Below, one piece after another: positions 1 to 6,012 of a stretch of DNA of 6,025 nucleotides. The notes under the pieces are model-generated. The model did not search any database. It was not told where the DNA came from and saw nothing but the letters and a program-made list of their open reading frames with translations. Source of the stretch: Planctomycetota bacterium (GTDB taxonomy: Bacteria > Planctomycetota > B129-G9); the NCBI GenBank assembly GCA_003644325.1, contig QNCA01000097.1:1-6025 (forward strand), read 5' to 3'. Position 1 is the first letter of the stretch. Each line of letters starts with the position of its first letter. Both the position numbers and the translations under genes were made by a program.

Positions 1-1
1 A

Positions 2-343
2 CTGCAGAAGTCCCGTCGAAAAGAATCCGCGTTTCGGGCTTCGCTAAACCTTGTCCTGCCCGTATTGCTGAAGCCGGACGATCCACGTGCGCCTCAGTGC
101 GCGCTGCAGGCCGCAGATATACTTTACCGGAACGATTGCCCCTACGAGGCTTTCCTGCTCTATTCGCATCTGAACCACAAGTACGACGGCTTTGAACGCA
201 ATTACGAGGTCAGCCGCAGATTGGGCGATATACTCGCGGCCTACGGAACGAAGAAAGAGGCGGTAAAATACTACGAACAGGCAATTAAACAGGAGCCCTC
301 CCTGGAGGGCGACCTGCGTCCCTTGATTAACGGGCTGCAATAA
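2..343 (+). CDS. C-terminal part of a TPR-like repeat protein (5' end outside window)
   Basis: The reading frame is open to the left edge of the window and ends at TAA (341-343), so only about 113 C-terminal residues are visible and the true start lies outside. A TTG codon at 65 could be read as a start, but the frame continues upstream with plausible coding sequence (LQKSRRKESAFRASLNLVLP) and no ribosome site precedes it. The last about 45 residues (EVSRRLGDILAAYGTKKEAV, then KYYEQAIKQEP) fit one tetratricopeptide repeat. The preceding segment (AADILYRNDCPYEAFLLYSH) looks like a second, more divergent helical pair. TPRs mediate protein-protein contacts, so the visible part gives no enzymatic role. 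It may be the tail of a larger membrane or regulatory protein. It converges on the operon to its right and is followed after about 60 bp by a good terminator, so it belongs to a separate transcription unit. Confidence 0.8.
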   Translation: MQKSRRKESAFRASLNLVLPVLLKPDDPRAPQCALQAADILYRNDCPYEAFLLYSHLNHKYDGFERNYEVSRRLGDILAAYGTKKEAVKYYEQAIKQEPSLEGDLRPLINGLQ

Positions 344-401
344 GAGATGACCACGCCGAACAAACAACGTTGACCAAGGCATCCATATAGGGTAAACCGA
401 C

Positions 402-443
402 GGCAGCCCCGCCGTTCCTCAGCGGCGGGGCCGCCTTTTCTTT
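402..443 (+). terminator. Rho-independent terminator of the TPR-protein gene
   Basis: The left arm at 402-414 (GGCAGCCCCGCCG) pairs with the right arm at 423-435 (CGGCGGGGCCGCC): 12 of 13 positions match, with a single A/C mismatch and an 8-nt loop. The T-rich tract TTTTCTTT (436-443) follows at once on the + strand. It lies about 60 bp after the TAA of the + strand gene. On the - strand the hairpin is followed by only a weak T run, so it serves mainly the + strand. Confidence 0.85.
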
Positions 444-485
444 AATCGTTCCTGTTGCGGAAAGTCGATTTTTTCGCGCGGGCCG

Positions 486-511
486 GGAAGAAAAGAGCGG
501 TCTGTGACCGC
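486..511 (-). terminator. Probable rho-independent terminator of the three-gene - strand operon
   Basis: Read on the - strand, GCGGTC (511-506), a 3-nt loop and GACCGC (502-497) form a perfect 6-bp GC-rich stem. It is followed directly by TCTTTTCTTCC (496-486). It begins about 40 bp after the TAG stop of the M50 fusion gene (554-556). The stem is short, so termination may be partial. The stronger hairpin at 402-435 lies further along the same strand but lacks a good T tract in this direction. Confidence 0.6.
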
Positions 512-553
512 CGAGCCTCGCGCGGGTTGTGGAGGGGGGCGCGTTGGGGATGA

Positions 554-2737
554 CTACAGTCGCAAGACGTCCTGGAGCCATGTCCAGAGGTTCTTCCAGA
601 TATTTGCGGCGATGGTGGTTTTGCCGTAGTAGATGCTGGCCTTGCCCGTCATGCCCTTGCGGAGTGTGCCGTCGTCGTTGGGGACGGTAACGGTTACCTC
701 AAAGACGCTTTCCAGGGGGATCTCGGCTCCGGTGAAGGGATTGCGCCGGGTGAATATTGTGCCGCCCGCCGCGGCCGTGGTTTCCTTCGAGACCTCCGGC
801 AGTTCTCTCGCCGATTTGCTTTCGACCCTGCCCTCGAATGATTTGTTCCTGCGCGCCTTGATTTTCAGCACGGCCTTCTGTTTCTCCCGGATTCTTCCGA
901 AGTCCTTATGTTCAACCTTGATTTCGGCGGACATGACAGAGGGGTCGCCGATCTCCACCAGTCCGTCGCCCTTCTGGAAGCCGCGCCCGATGTGCCGCCT
1001 TAGTCCCGGGGATATGATGTAGCCGTCCACGGGTGATAGGACGGTCAGTTCGTTCAGTTTCTCCTCCATCTCCTTTATGTTTTCCTTTGCCTCGGCAATC
1101 CGGTCCTCGATTTCAGCGACGAGGCCCGGGCGCCTGTAGGCTCCGGCAGCGTTGACTTTCGCTTTTTCCTCTTTTAAGTGGCGGTTGAGAGCTTCCATCT
1201 CCAGCCGCGACCGCGCAAGGTTTAGTTCGAGTTCCTTGTCTTCGAAGCGCATGACGGGCTGGCCCTTATTGACCCAGTCGCCCTCGTGTACGAGGACTTC
1301 CGCGAGCCGCGAGGTTCGCGGCGCGGTTACCGTGGTCAGGTTCTGCGGCTGCAACACAAAGGTCGATGTGACCTGGGCGTCTATCGCGTGGAAGAAGAAG
1401 AGGTATATCAGTCCGGCAAGGACGACCAGGACAACGACGCGCGTGCGGCCGCTCAGGCCTATCTTGTTGTAGTTCTTTGCATAAAACTTTGCCTTCTTAG
1501 TCAGTTTCACGGTGACGCCGAGGAGCGTGAAGAACGTTATCCACAGCCCGAACAGGTAAAACTTTCTCAACATTCCCACGCAGATGCCCGTCATTACGCT
1601 GAAAAGCCACATGGTGGCCAGGATGCCGTAAATGAGGAGGATGCGGTTGGTGGATTCGCGTATATCGCCGCCTTCTTCGGGCATCTTCAGCAGGTACTTG
1701 CGAAAGAAGGTCCCTACGTATTTCAGCGAGTTCGCGCGCAGGTTGGGTATCTGGAGGTAGTCGCTGAGAATGTAGTACCCGTCGAACTTCATCAGGGGGT
1801 TCCCGTTAAAGATGATGGAGGTGACGCTGCAAAGTATCATTATCTTGTAGGAGAGTTCGTGTACCAGGCCGGGATACTCGAACGTCGCGCCCCATATCAG
1901 CGCGGCCACCGCGGCCAGGAACAACTCGATTATTATGCCGGCGAAACTGGTGAAGAATTTCGCCCTGCCTTTTTTGAAGGTCCATGCGTCCGAAACATTG
2001 GTGAAAAGGCACGGCGTAAGCACCAGGAACAGCAGCCCCATCTCATGCACTTCACCGCCGTAATGCTTGCACGTGTAGGCGTGGCCCATCTCGTGGATGA
2101 CCTTGACGATGATGAAGAGCAGCCAGAAATAGAAGAGATTCTCCAGCGTCAAGAGCCCTTCCAGCCCGCTGACCAGTTGGTCCCACTCGGCGGCGACTAT
2201 CCTGGCGGCCAGCAGGAATACTATCGCGGCGAAGACGATAAACCCCTTCGTGAAGATGAAACTGAAGTAGGGGTACGTCTTGTTGAGAAACTTGTCGGGG
2301 TCAACGAGGGGAATCTTCACGTAGAGGATGTTCTTTATCTTGGAGCGAAGGCCGCGCATTTTTCGGCGGAACTTCAGCGTCTTGAAAAGAACGGCGGCAT
2401 CGTCCGGGAAGGTGTTCGCCAGGAGGTTGGCCCGGCGCAGCGTCGCCGCGAATTCGGCCACCGTCTCCTTCGGTATTTGCAGTCCCCCGGTACGTTCCGC
2501 CACCTTGGCGCAGATTTCTTCGATGGTGTTGGTGCCGTCCATCAGGGATGCGACGGTATGTTCCAGTTCGGAAATCCTGAAGTAACGCAGGGAGAGGGGG
2601 TCTTTGATGACGTAAAACACCTCTCCCCTTTGGATCTGCTCCGTGATTTCCACGTCAGGCCGCAGTCGCAGGAGTATCTCCCCGCGTTTTTGCCGCGGCC
2701 CGCGCGGTCTGGACTGTGTTTGCGTTGCTTCTGCCAC
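554..2737 (-). CDS. PqqD-like domain / M50 site-2 protease / HlyD-type adaptor fusion protein
   Basis: This 727-residue protein starts at GTG (2737) and stops at TAG. Residues about 20-108 form a PqqD-like winged-helix domain (LRLRPDVEI...VIKDPLSLRYFRISELEH), expected in the cytoplasm. Residues about 155-450 are a polytopic membrane core with seven or eight hydrophobic segments. It carries the zinc-protease motif HEMGH (H215, E216, H219) and NPLMKFDG (N313, P314, D319), so all expected M50 metal and catalytic residues are present. A TPCLFTNVSD segment (241-250) lies between them. After the last membrane helix (about 431-449) comes an adaptor module: lipoyl half about 466-500, coiled coil 500-565, second half about 566-598 (LSPVDGYIISPG), then a beta-barrel to about 706 and a tryptophan-rich tail. 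An odd number of true membrane spans would put PqqD in the cytoplasm and the adaptor in the periplasm. The Shine-Dalgarno is weak (AATAGG overlapping the previous stop), and the 11-bp gap suggests translational coupling. The fold calls are strong; the substrate and whether it cleaves anything are unknown. Confidence 0.9.
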   Translation of the reverse strand: MAEATQTQSRPRGPRQKRGEILLRLRPDVEITEQIQRGEVFYVIKDPLSLRYFRISELEHTVASLMDGTNTIEEICAKVAERTGGLQIPKETVAEFAATLRRANLLANTFPDDAAVLFKTLKFRRKMRGLRSKIKNILYVKIPLVDPDKFLNKTYPYFSFIFTKGFIVFAAIVFLLAARIVAAEWDQLVSGLEGLLTLENLFYFWLLFIIVKVIHEMGHAYTCKHYGGEVHEMGLLFLVLTPCLFTNVSDAWTFKKGRAKFFTSFAGIIIELFLAAVAALIWGATFEYPGLVHELSYKIMILCSVTSIIFNGNPLMKFDGYYILSDYLQIPNLRANSLKYVGTFFRKYLLKMPEEGGDIRESTNRILLIYGILATMWLFSVMTGICVGMLRKFYLFGLWITFFTLLGVTVKLTKKAKFYAKNYNKIGLSGRTRVVVLVVLAGLIYLFFFHAIDAQVTSTFVLQPQNLTTVTAPRTSRLAEVLVHEGDWVNKGQPVMRFEDKELELNLARSRLEMEALNRHLKEEKAKVNAAGAYRRPGLVAEIEDRIAEAKENIKEMEEKLNELTVLSPVDGYIISPGLRRHIGRGFQKGDGLVEIGDPSVMSAEIKVEHKDFGRIREKQKAVLKIKARRNKSFEGRVESKSARELPEVSKETTAAAGGTIFTRRNPFTGAEIPLESVFEVTVTVPNDDGTLRKGMTGKASIYYGKTTIAANIWKNLWTWLQDVLRL

Positions 2738-2748
2738 GTTGCGAGCGC

Positions 2749-3789
2749 CTATTCTTCGACGGGTTCTTCCTTGCCGGTGTCTTTTCTCTCAGGCCGGCGG
2801 AAGGCGACCTCCGCCCGCAGCCCCACCTTTATCTTGTGCTCCGGGTTCGGCACCTCGATCTTGGCCAGCATGGTGTCGCTGCCTGCGTCGATGGTGGGGG
2901 CCAGGTAGGCCACCTTTCCTTCGCCCTCGTACAGCACATTGCCCGACAGTTCCACCCTGACCCGGACCACGTCGCCCAGGCTGACCCTTGGTATGAACTC
3001 CAGCGGAAGGTAAACGAACACCTTTACCACATCAATGTCGATTATCTCGAACATCGGCTTGTAGTCGCCGGGCTCGAACATCTCTCCGACTTCAATCAGT
3101 TTTTGCGTCACTATGCCTTTTATCGGCGAGATAATTTTCGTATCTTCCAGGTCGATGTTGCGGTACTTGAGGGCTTCCTGCGCCATCTTCAGTTCGCCCT
3201 GCTTTATCTTGTGATTGGCCTCGGCGCGCTTCATGTTCTGTTCCGCTTCATCGACTTCGTCCTGGGTGGCGGCGGCATCCGGCAGAGGAGTTGGATTGTC
3301 CTTATCGTTCTGGTCGCTGCCGAAGCGCAGTCTCCTCAGATTATTGTATTCCCTGGCATAGTATTCCAGTTCCAGGGCGGCCAGTTCTTCTTCGGCTTTG
3401 GCCAGTTCAACGGAGATCTCCGCGCGTTCGCGTTCTACCTCGGCCCTGTCGTAGCGGAGTCGGGCGAGCACATCTCCCTCTTTTACCTCGTCGCCCTCCT
3501 TCTTGTTTATCTCGGCCACGATACCGCGGTTTACCGCGCCCAGGCGCACGGACTTGTTCGCGCGGATAATGCCGCGGAACACCTTCGTTGTCACCGCGCC
3601 TTCATCGCCGCCGGGATCCTCATCCTCGGCTGGTGGAGCGGAGGGCTCGGTATCGCTGCTTTCGGGCGCTTCGGCCTCGGCGCGCCCGGCGCCCGTCGGC
3701 GCCGCATTATCCGCCCATGTTGCCTGCGGAATCAGCGCGGCGCACGCCGCCGCCGCAACGGCGAGCAGAATTGCCAGTGTGATTCGCAT
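2749..3789 (-). CDS. Secreted periplasmic adaptor (membrane fusion protein, HlyD/AcrA type)
   Basis: This 346-residue protein has an ATG start (3789) supported by AAAGGGAGAG nine bases upstream. Residues 1-26 are a Sec-type signal peptide ending ATWA, with probable cleavage before D27. An acidic, Pro/Ala-rich linker (about 27-64) follows. Residues about 70-115 hold the first lipoyl half (AVNRGIVAEINKKEGDEVKE). An alpha-helical hairpin rich in Glu, Ala and Lys covers about 115-215. The second lipoyl half (IISPIKGIVTQKLIEVGEMF) is at 219-238, and a beta-barrel/membrane-proximal part runs to about 330. The order matches RND/HlyD-type adaptors, which bridge an inner-membrane pump to an outer-membrane channel. 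The hairpin tip carries an Asn/Asp/Pro-rich stretch (about 156-175) where many TolC-docking adaptors have a short conserved turn. It is the middle gene of the operon, 45 bp after the GAF-adaptor gene and 11 bp before the M50 fusion. No pump is encoded with it, so its partner may be one of the two membrane-anchored adaptors. Confidence 0.9.
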   Translation of the reverse strand: MRITLAILLAVAAAACAALIPQATWADNAAPTGAGRAEAEAPESSDTEPSAPPAEDEDPGGDEGAVTTKVFRGIIRANKSVRLGAVNRGIVAEINKKEGDEVKEGDVLARLRYDRAEVERERAEISVELAKAEEELAALELEYYAREYNNLRRLRFGSDQNDKDNPTPLPDAAATQDEVDEAEQNMKRAEANHKIKQGELKMAQEALKYRNIDLEDTKIISPIKGIVTQKLIEVGEMFEPGDYKPMFEIIDIDVVKVFVYLPLEFIPRVSLGDVVRVRVELSGNVLYEGEGKVAYLAPTIDAGSDTMLAKIEVPNPEHKIKVGLRAEVAFRRPERKDTGKEEPVEE

Positions 3790-3796
3790 GGTTTTG

Positions 3797-3806
3797 CTCT
3801 CCCTTT
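3797..3806 (-). promoter_or_regulatory. Ribosome binding site of the secreted adaptor gene
   Basis: On the - strand AAAGGGAGAG contains the GGAG core nine bases before the ATG at 3789. It is the only strong Shine-Dalgarno sequence among the three operon genes. It fixes the start directly in front of a clear signal peptide. Confidence 0.75.
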
Positions 3807-3834
3807 ATGAGAAGTGCCTCGAATTCGGATTGAA

Positions 3835-5742
3835 TCAGTCAAGCCCCAGTTTGGACTTGATGAAGTCCCAGATGTCACCGAATATGACCTTGCCCAGGGG
3901 ACGTTGTCCGGCGTACAGTTTAGTCTTGCCCATCATGCCCGGCTTGTACTTCCCGTCTTCGTTGGGCAGGGGGACTTCCACCAGAAACACGTTCTTGCCG
4001 GCAAGGCCCGCAGTGGATTCCTGGGGGATCTTGCTTACCTTTCCTTTTATCTCTTCACCCGCGAAGGCGGTTATTACCGTTATGGCGGGTTGACCTTCAT
4101 ATATCTCGCTTATCCTGTCTTCATCGACCCGCACGATGATTTTCATCTGTTTTGTGGAGGCGATTTCGCAAATGCTGTGCGCGGTGTCGACGACCCGGCC
4201 TTCCATCTCCTCCACGTCTCTGGTGAGCACCGTTCCCTGCACGGGGCTGCGCAGTTCGCACTGCTTTATCTGCTGCCTGACGTACACTATTTGAAGGTCA
4301 TAGCCCTTTATCACCGTTCTCAGGCGGACGGCCTGGGCGATATCGCCGCCGTCTTCGGCCACGTGCATCTGGTGCTCGGTGGTGCTCCGCGCCGTCTCCA
4401 GCGACTGCAACTGGTTTTGGAATAATTCGTCGTCAAGGCGGGCTATCACCTGGCCCTGCTCGACGTGATTTCCTTCCCTCACAAGGATTTCTTTCACGGC
4501 GATTTTGTCGAAAGGCGGGTATATGAACCGCCTCTCGCCCGGCTCGACCACGCAGTTCCCGGATACGTTGTAGTCCCACGGTATGAAGATAAGCGCCAGC
4601 AGCGCGGCCGCTATCAGCCCCGAGAGCATGTAAAGTTTGGCCCGGGGCATGGCGTACACCCTGTTCTTTGCGCGGCCCAGCGCCTCCCAGCCCTTTATCA
4701 GCGGCAGGGTGGTGTACTGGTGGGAGCGCGCCAGCGCGCGATTGGTGTGCGCCGCCAGGTAGTTCATGTTGTGCAGGGCGCGTTCGTCGAAGGCGTCTTC
4801 TCCGTACGATTCGAACAGCATAACGCCCGGCGTTTTCTCGCCGGCCATCAGCGGGACGGAGTAGATGCTCTCCATTCCCGTCAGTTCGAAGTACTCCTCG
4901 AGCGACCGGCGGAACGCCTCATCCTCCACCTGCCCCAATGTCTTGCGCGTGACGAGCATCGGCTCGCCCCGGGCGAGGAACCGCTCGGATACCTCGCGTA
5001 TCTTCCGCGCCATCACGCTCTTGGCTTCTATAAGGTCCTGCTTGGTGACCGCTATCAGTTTCAATGAGCCCGGATGCCCCAGCGATATGGAGCACCGGTC
5101 GAAAGACACAACCTCCGCCCCCAGGTTCACCGCCGCTATGCACACCTTTTCGTCGTCGAGCGTCGCCAGGAACTCCTCGGAGATTTTCGCCACCGCGTTC
5201 AACCTTTTGGTTGCGCCCTCTACGGCCTTGAGGCGATGATTCAGCAGGTAGATGGCAACATACGTCAGCAGGTTCTGCGCGTGATAGATGTCGTCGGGGG
5301 TGAAGTTCTCCGAAACGGGTTGCGCGCGCCAAGCGAAAAAGCAGCCGGTTGAGTCGCTGTCCACCACGAAAGGCACGCACATGAGCGTGAGGTAGTCCAG
5401 GTAAGCATCGTCGCCGGTTGACTGCGCGGCAACAGTCCGGTCGGGCGTGATCAGCAGGGGTTTCGCGTTGTCGAGCGTTCGCAGGACGACGTTCTTCACA
5501 TTCTCCGGCTGTAATTCCTCGATGCCCTCGGGCGGCTGCGATTGTATCAGGGGCGTTACCTGGTCGCTTGTGGCGTTGTTCTGCAGCCACAGCGACCCCC
5601 CCTCCGCCTCAAAGACCTGAAGAAGGCGTGCCAGAAAGGCATTGAAGAAATCGGCGGGCTCTATCTCCGCGTGGCTCAGGCGGATTATCTCTTCGATGCT
5701 CGCCCGCCGCCTTTTTACTAAATGCTGTTCCTGGTTGTCCAT
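3835..5742 (-). CDS. GAF-GAF-transmembrane-HlyD-type adaptor protein (first gene of operon)
   Basis: From the ATG at 5742 this encodes 635 residues, ending in TGA. Residues about 28-170 and about 183-340 look like two GAF-type sensory domains (FFNAFLARLLQVFEAEGGSL with VPFVVDSDSTGCFFAW; then LGAEVVSFDRCSISL with ESIYSVPLMAGEKTPGVMLF). Basic residues (R361, R367, K369) precede one membrane helix at about 370-388 (YMLSGLIAAALLALIFIPW), so the GAF half should be cytoplasmic and the rest periplasmic. Residues about 400-440 and 494-528 are the two lipoyl halves (VREGNHVEQGQVIARLDDEL; LRSPVQGTVLTRDVEE), split by a short helical hairpin. A beta-barrel to about 611 and an amphipathic tail (IWDFIKSKLGLD) follow. 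The frame extends upstream to a GTG at 5835, but that codon sits at the predicted transcription start, so ATG 5742 is preferred. The ribosome site is poor (GGG four bases before ATG). The likely role is to link a cytoplasmic signal to an envelope adaptor complex; the ligand is unknown. Confidence 0.85.
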   Translation of the reverse strand: MDNQEQHLVKRRRASIEEIIRLSHAEIEPADFFNAFLARLLQVFEAEGGSLWLQNNATSDQVTPLIQSQPPEGIEELQPENVKNVVLRTLDNAKPLLITPDRTVAAQSTGDDAYLDYLTLMCVPFVVDSDSTGCFFAWRAQPVSENFTPDDIYHAQNLLTYVAIYLLNHRLKAVEGATKRLNAVAKISEEFLATLDDEKVCIAAVNLGAEVVSFDRCSISLGHPGSLKLIAVTKQDLIEAKSVMARKIREVSERFLARGEPMLVTRKTLGQVEDEAFRRSLEEYFELTGMESIYSVPLMAGEKTPGVMLFESYGEDAFDERALHNMNYLAAHTNRALARSHQYTTLPLIKGWEALGRAKNRVYAMPRAKLYMLSGLIAAALLALIFIPWDYNVSGNCVVEPGERRFIYPPFDKIAVKEILVREGNHVEQGQVIARLDDELFQNQLQSLETARSTTEHQMHVAEDGGDIAQAVRLRTVIKGYDLQIVYVRQQIKQCELRSPVQGTVLTRDVEEMEGRVVDTAHSICEIASTKQMKIIVRVDEDRISEIYEGQPAITVITAFAGEEIKGKVSKIPQESTAGLAGKNVFLVEVPLPNEDGKYKPGMMGKTKLYAGQRPLGKVIFGDIWDFIKSKLGLD

Positions 5743-5778
5743 TTTCCCGTGCCGCCCGGTTGAGGTACGTACACTGTA

Positions 5779-5819
5779 TCGGCAAAATGCCCTTTCCAAG
5801 ATTGACACTTTTATGCCGA
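5779..5819 (-). other. Imperfect inverted repeat / possible hairpin in the operon leader
   Basis: TCGGCAAAA (5779-5787) faces TTTTATGCCGA (5809-5819), giving 9 pairs with one bulged base and a loop of about 21 nt. It lies in the roughly 90-nt untranslated leader predicted between the transcription start near 5832 and the ATG at 5742. It could be an RNA hairpin or a DNA-level operator. No riboswitch family is recognised. Confidence 0.35.
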
Positions 5820-5838
5820 CAAAACCCACTGTCACTTA

Positions 5839-5867
5839 ATTTTATGGCCGTGCAAGCGGCCTGTCAA
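5839..5867 (-). promoter_or_regulatory. Sigma-70-type promoter of the three-gene operon
   Basis: On the - strand a perfect -35 box TTGACA (5867-5862) is followed by a 17-bp spacer (5861-5845) and a -10 box TAAAAT (5844-5839, five of six matches to TATAAT). Transcription should start near 5832, giving a leader of about 90 nt before the ATG at 5742. No comparable promoter was found before the second or third gene, which fits a single transcript. Confidence 0.75.
5846..5861. promoter_or_regulatory. Inverted repeat within the promoter spacer (possible operator)
   Basis: GGCCG (5846-5850), a 6-bp centre TGCAAG and CGGCC (5857-5861) form a symmetric repeat that fills nearly the whole spacer between the -10 and -35 boxes. 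A repressor bound here would block polymerase. The arms are short and GC-rich, so chance is possible and no regulator family can be named. Confidence 0.35.
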
Positions 5868-5943
5868 CACCAAACGCGCATACGGGAGCATGTAAGAATC
5901 CTGGAAAGGCCGCACCGGTGACTGTCACCATTACCCATTCGGA

Positions 5944-5970
5944 CCCTGACAGGTCCTCAGGGCGAGGACC
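5944..5970. repeat. Alternative overlapping hairpins
   Basis: GGTCCTC (5952-5958) pairs perfectly with GAGGACC (5964-5970) around a 5-nt loop. CCCTGA (5944-5949) pairs with TCAGGG (5957-5962). The two stems share bases and exclude each other. No T tract follows on either strand, so a simple terminator is unlikely. Confidence 0.4.
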
Positions 5971-5991
5971 CGGAACGGGCGGAGCGCAGAC

Positions 5992-6012
5992 CCCCCTGAT
6001 TTATCAAGGGGG
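5992..6012. repeat. C5/G5 hairpin, possible dispersed palindromic element
   Basis: CCCCCTGA (5992-5999) pairs with TCA-A-GGGGG (6004-6012), giving 8 pairs with one bulged A and a 4-nt loop. Neither strand has a T run after the stem. C-tract/AT-loop/G-tract palindromes of this form are often dispersed intergenic repeats in environmental bacterial genomes; whether this one is repeated cannot be seen from a single copy. Confidence 0.4.

Noticed and set aside
65..67. TTG as the start of the left-edge TPR gene
   Set aside because: The frame remains open to the window edge with coding-like residues, and no Shine-Dalgarno precedes the TTG. The gene is more likely cut by the window.
1286..2908. Long open frame of 540 codons on the + strand, antisense to the M50 fusion gene
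   Set aside because: Its translation is rich in Gln, His, Val and Glu with no recognisable domain or membrane pattern, while the opposite strand encodes clear M50 and adaptor motifs. It is a codon-bias shadow.
3742..3744. Cys16 of the secreted adaptor as a lipoprotein cleavage site
   Set aside because: The residues before it are AAA rather than a standard lipobox with Leu, Val or Ile at -3, and a good signal peptidase I site (ATWA) follows ten residues later.
2716..3810. Open frame of 364 codons on the + strand, antisense to the secreted adaptor gene
   Set aside because: It is a shadow of the adaptor gene, whose signal peptide, ribosome site and lipoyl motifs are convincing. No domain is visible in the antisense product.
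5781..5798. Sigma-54-like promoter (TGG ... TTGCC on the - strand)
   Set aside because: The GG and GC elements are separated by 12 bases instead of the required 10, and a better sigma-70 promoter lies upstream.
5802..5807. TTGACA on the + strand as a promoter for a rightward gene
   Set aside because: No -10 box lies 16-18 bp downstream, and no gene follows on the + strand in the window.
5743..5835. Upstream GTG start adding 31 residues to the GAF-adaptor protein
   Set aside because: The GTG falls at the predicted transcription start, has no ribosome site, and the extra residues look non-coding. ATG 5742 directly precedes sequence typical of a protein start.
5844..5921. Possible 25-residue peptide gene on the + strand
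   Set aside because: It has no ribosome site, antisense overlap with the operon promoter, and ordinary chance length.
5842..5931. Possible 29-residue peptide gene on the - strand overlapping the promoter
   Set aside because: It has no ribosome site and overlaps both promoter boxes, and the peptide has no leader/core pattern that would support a precursor.
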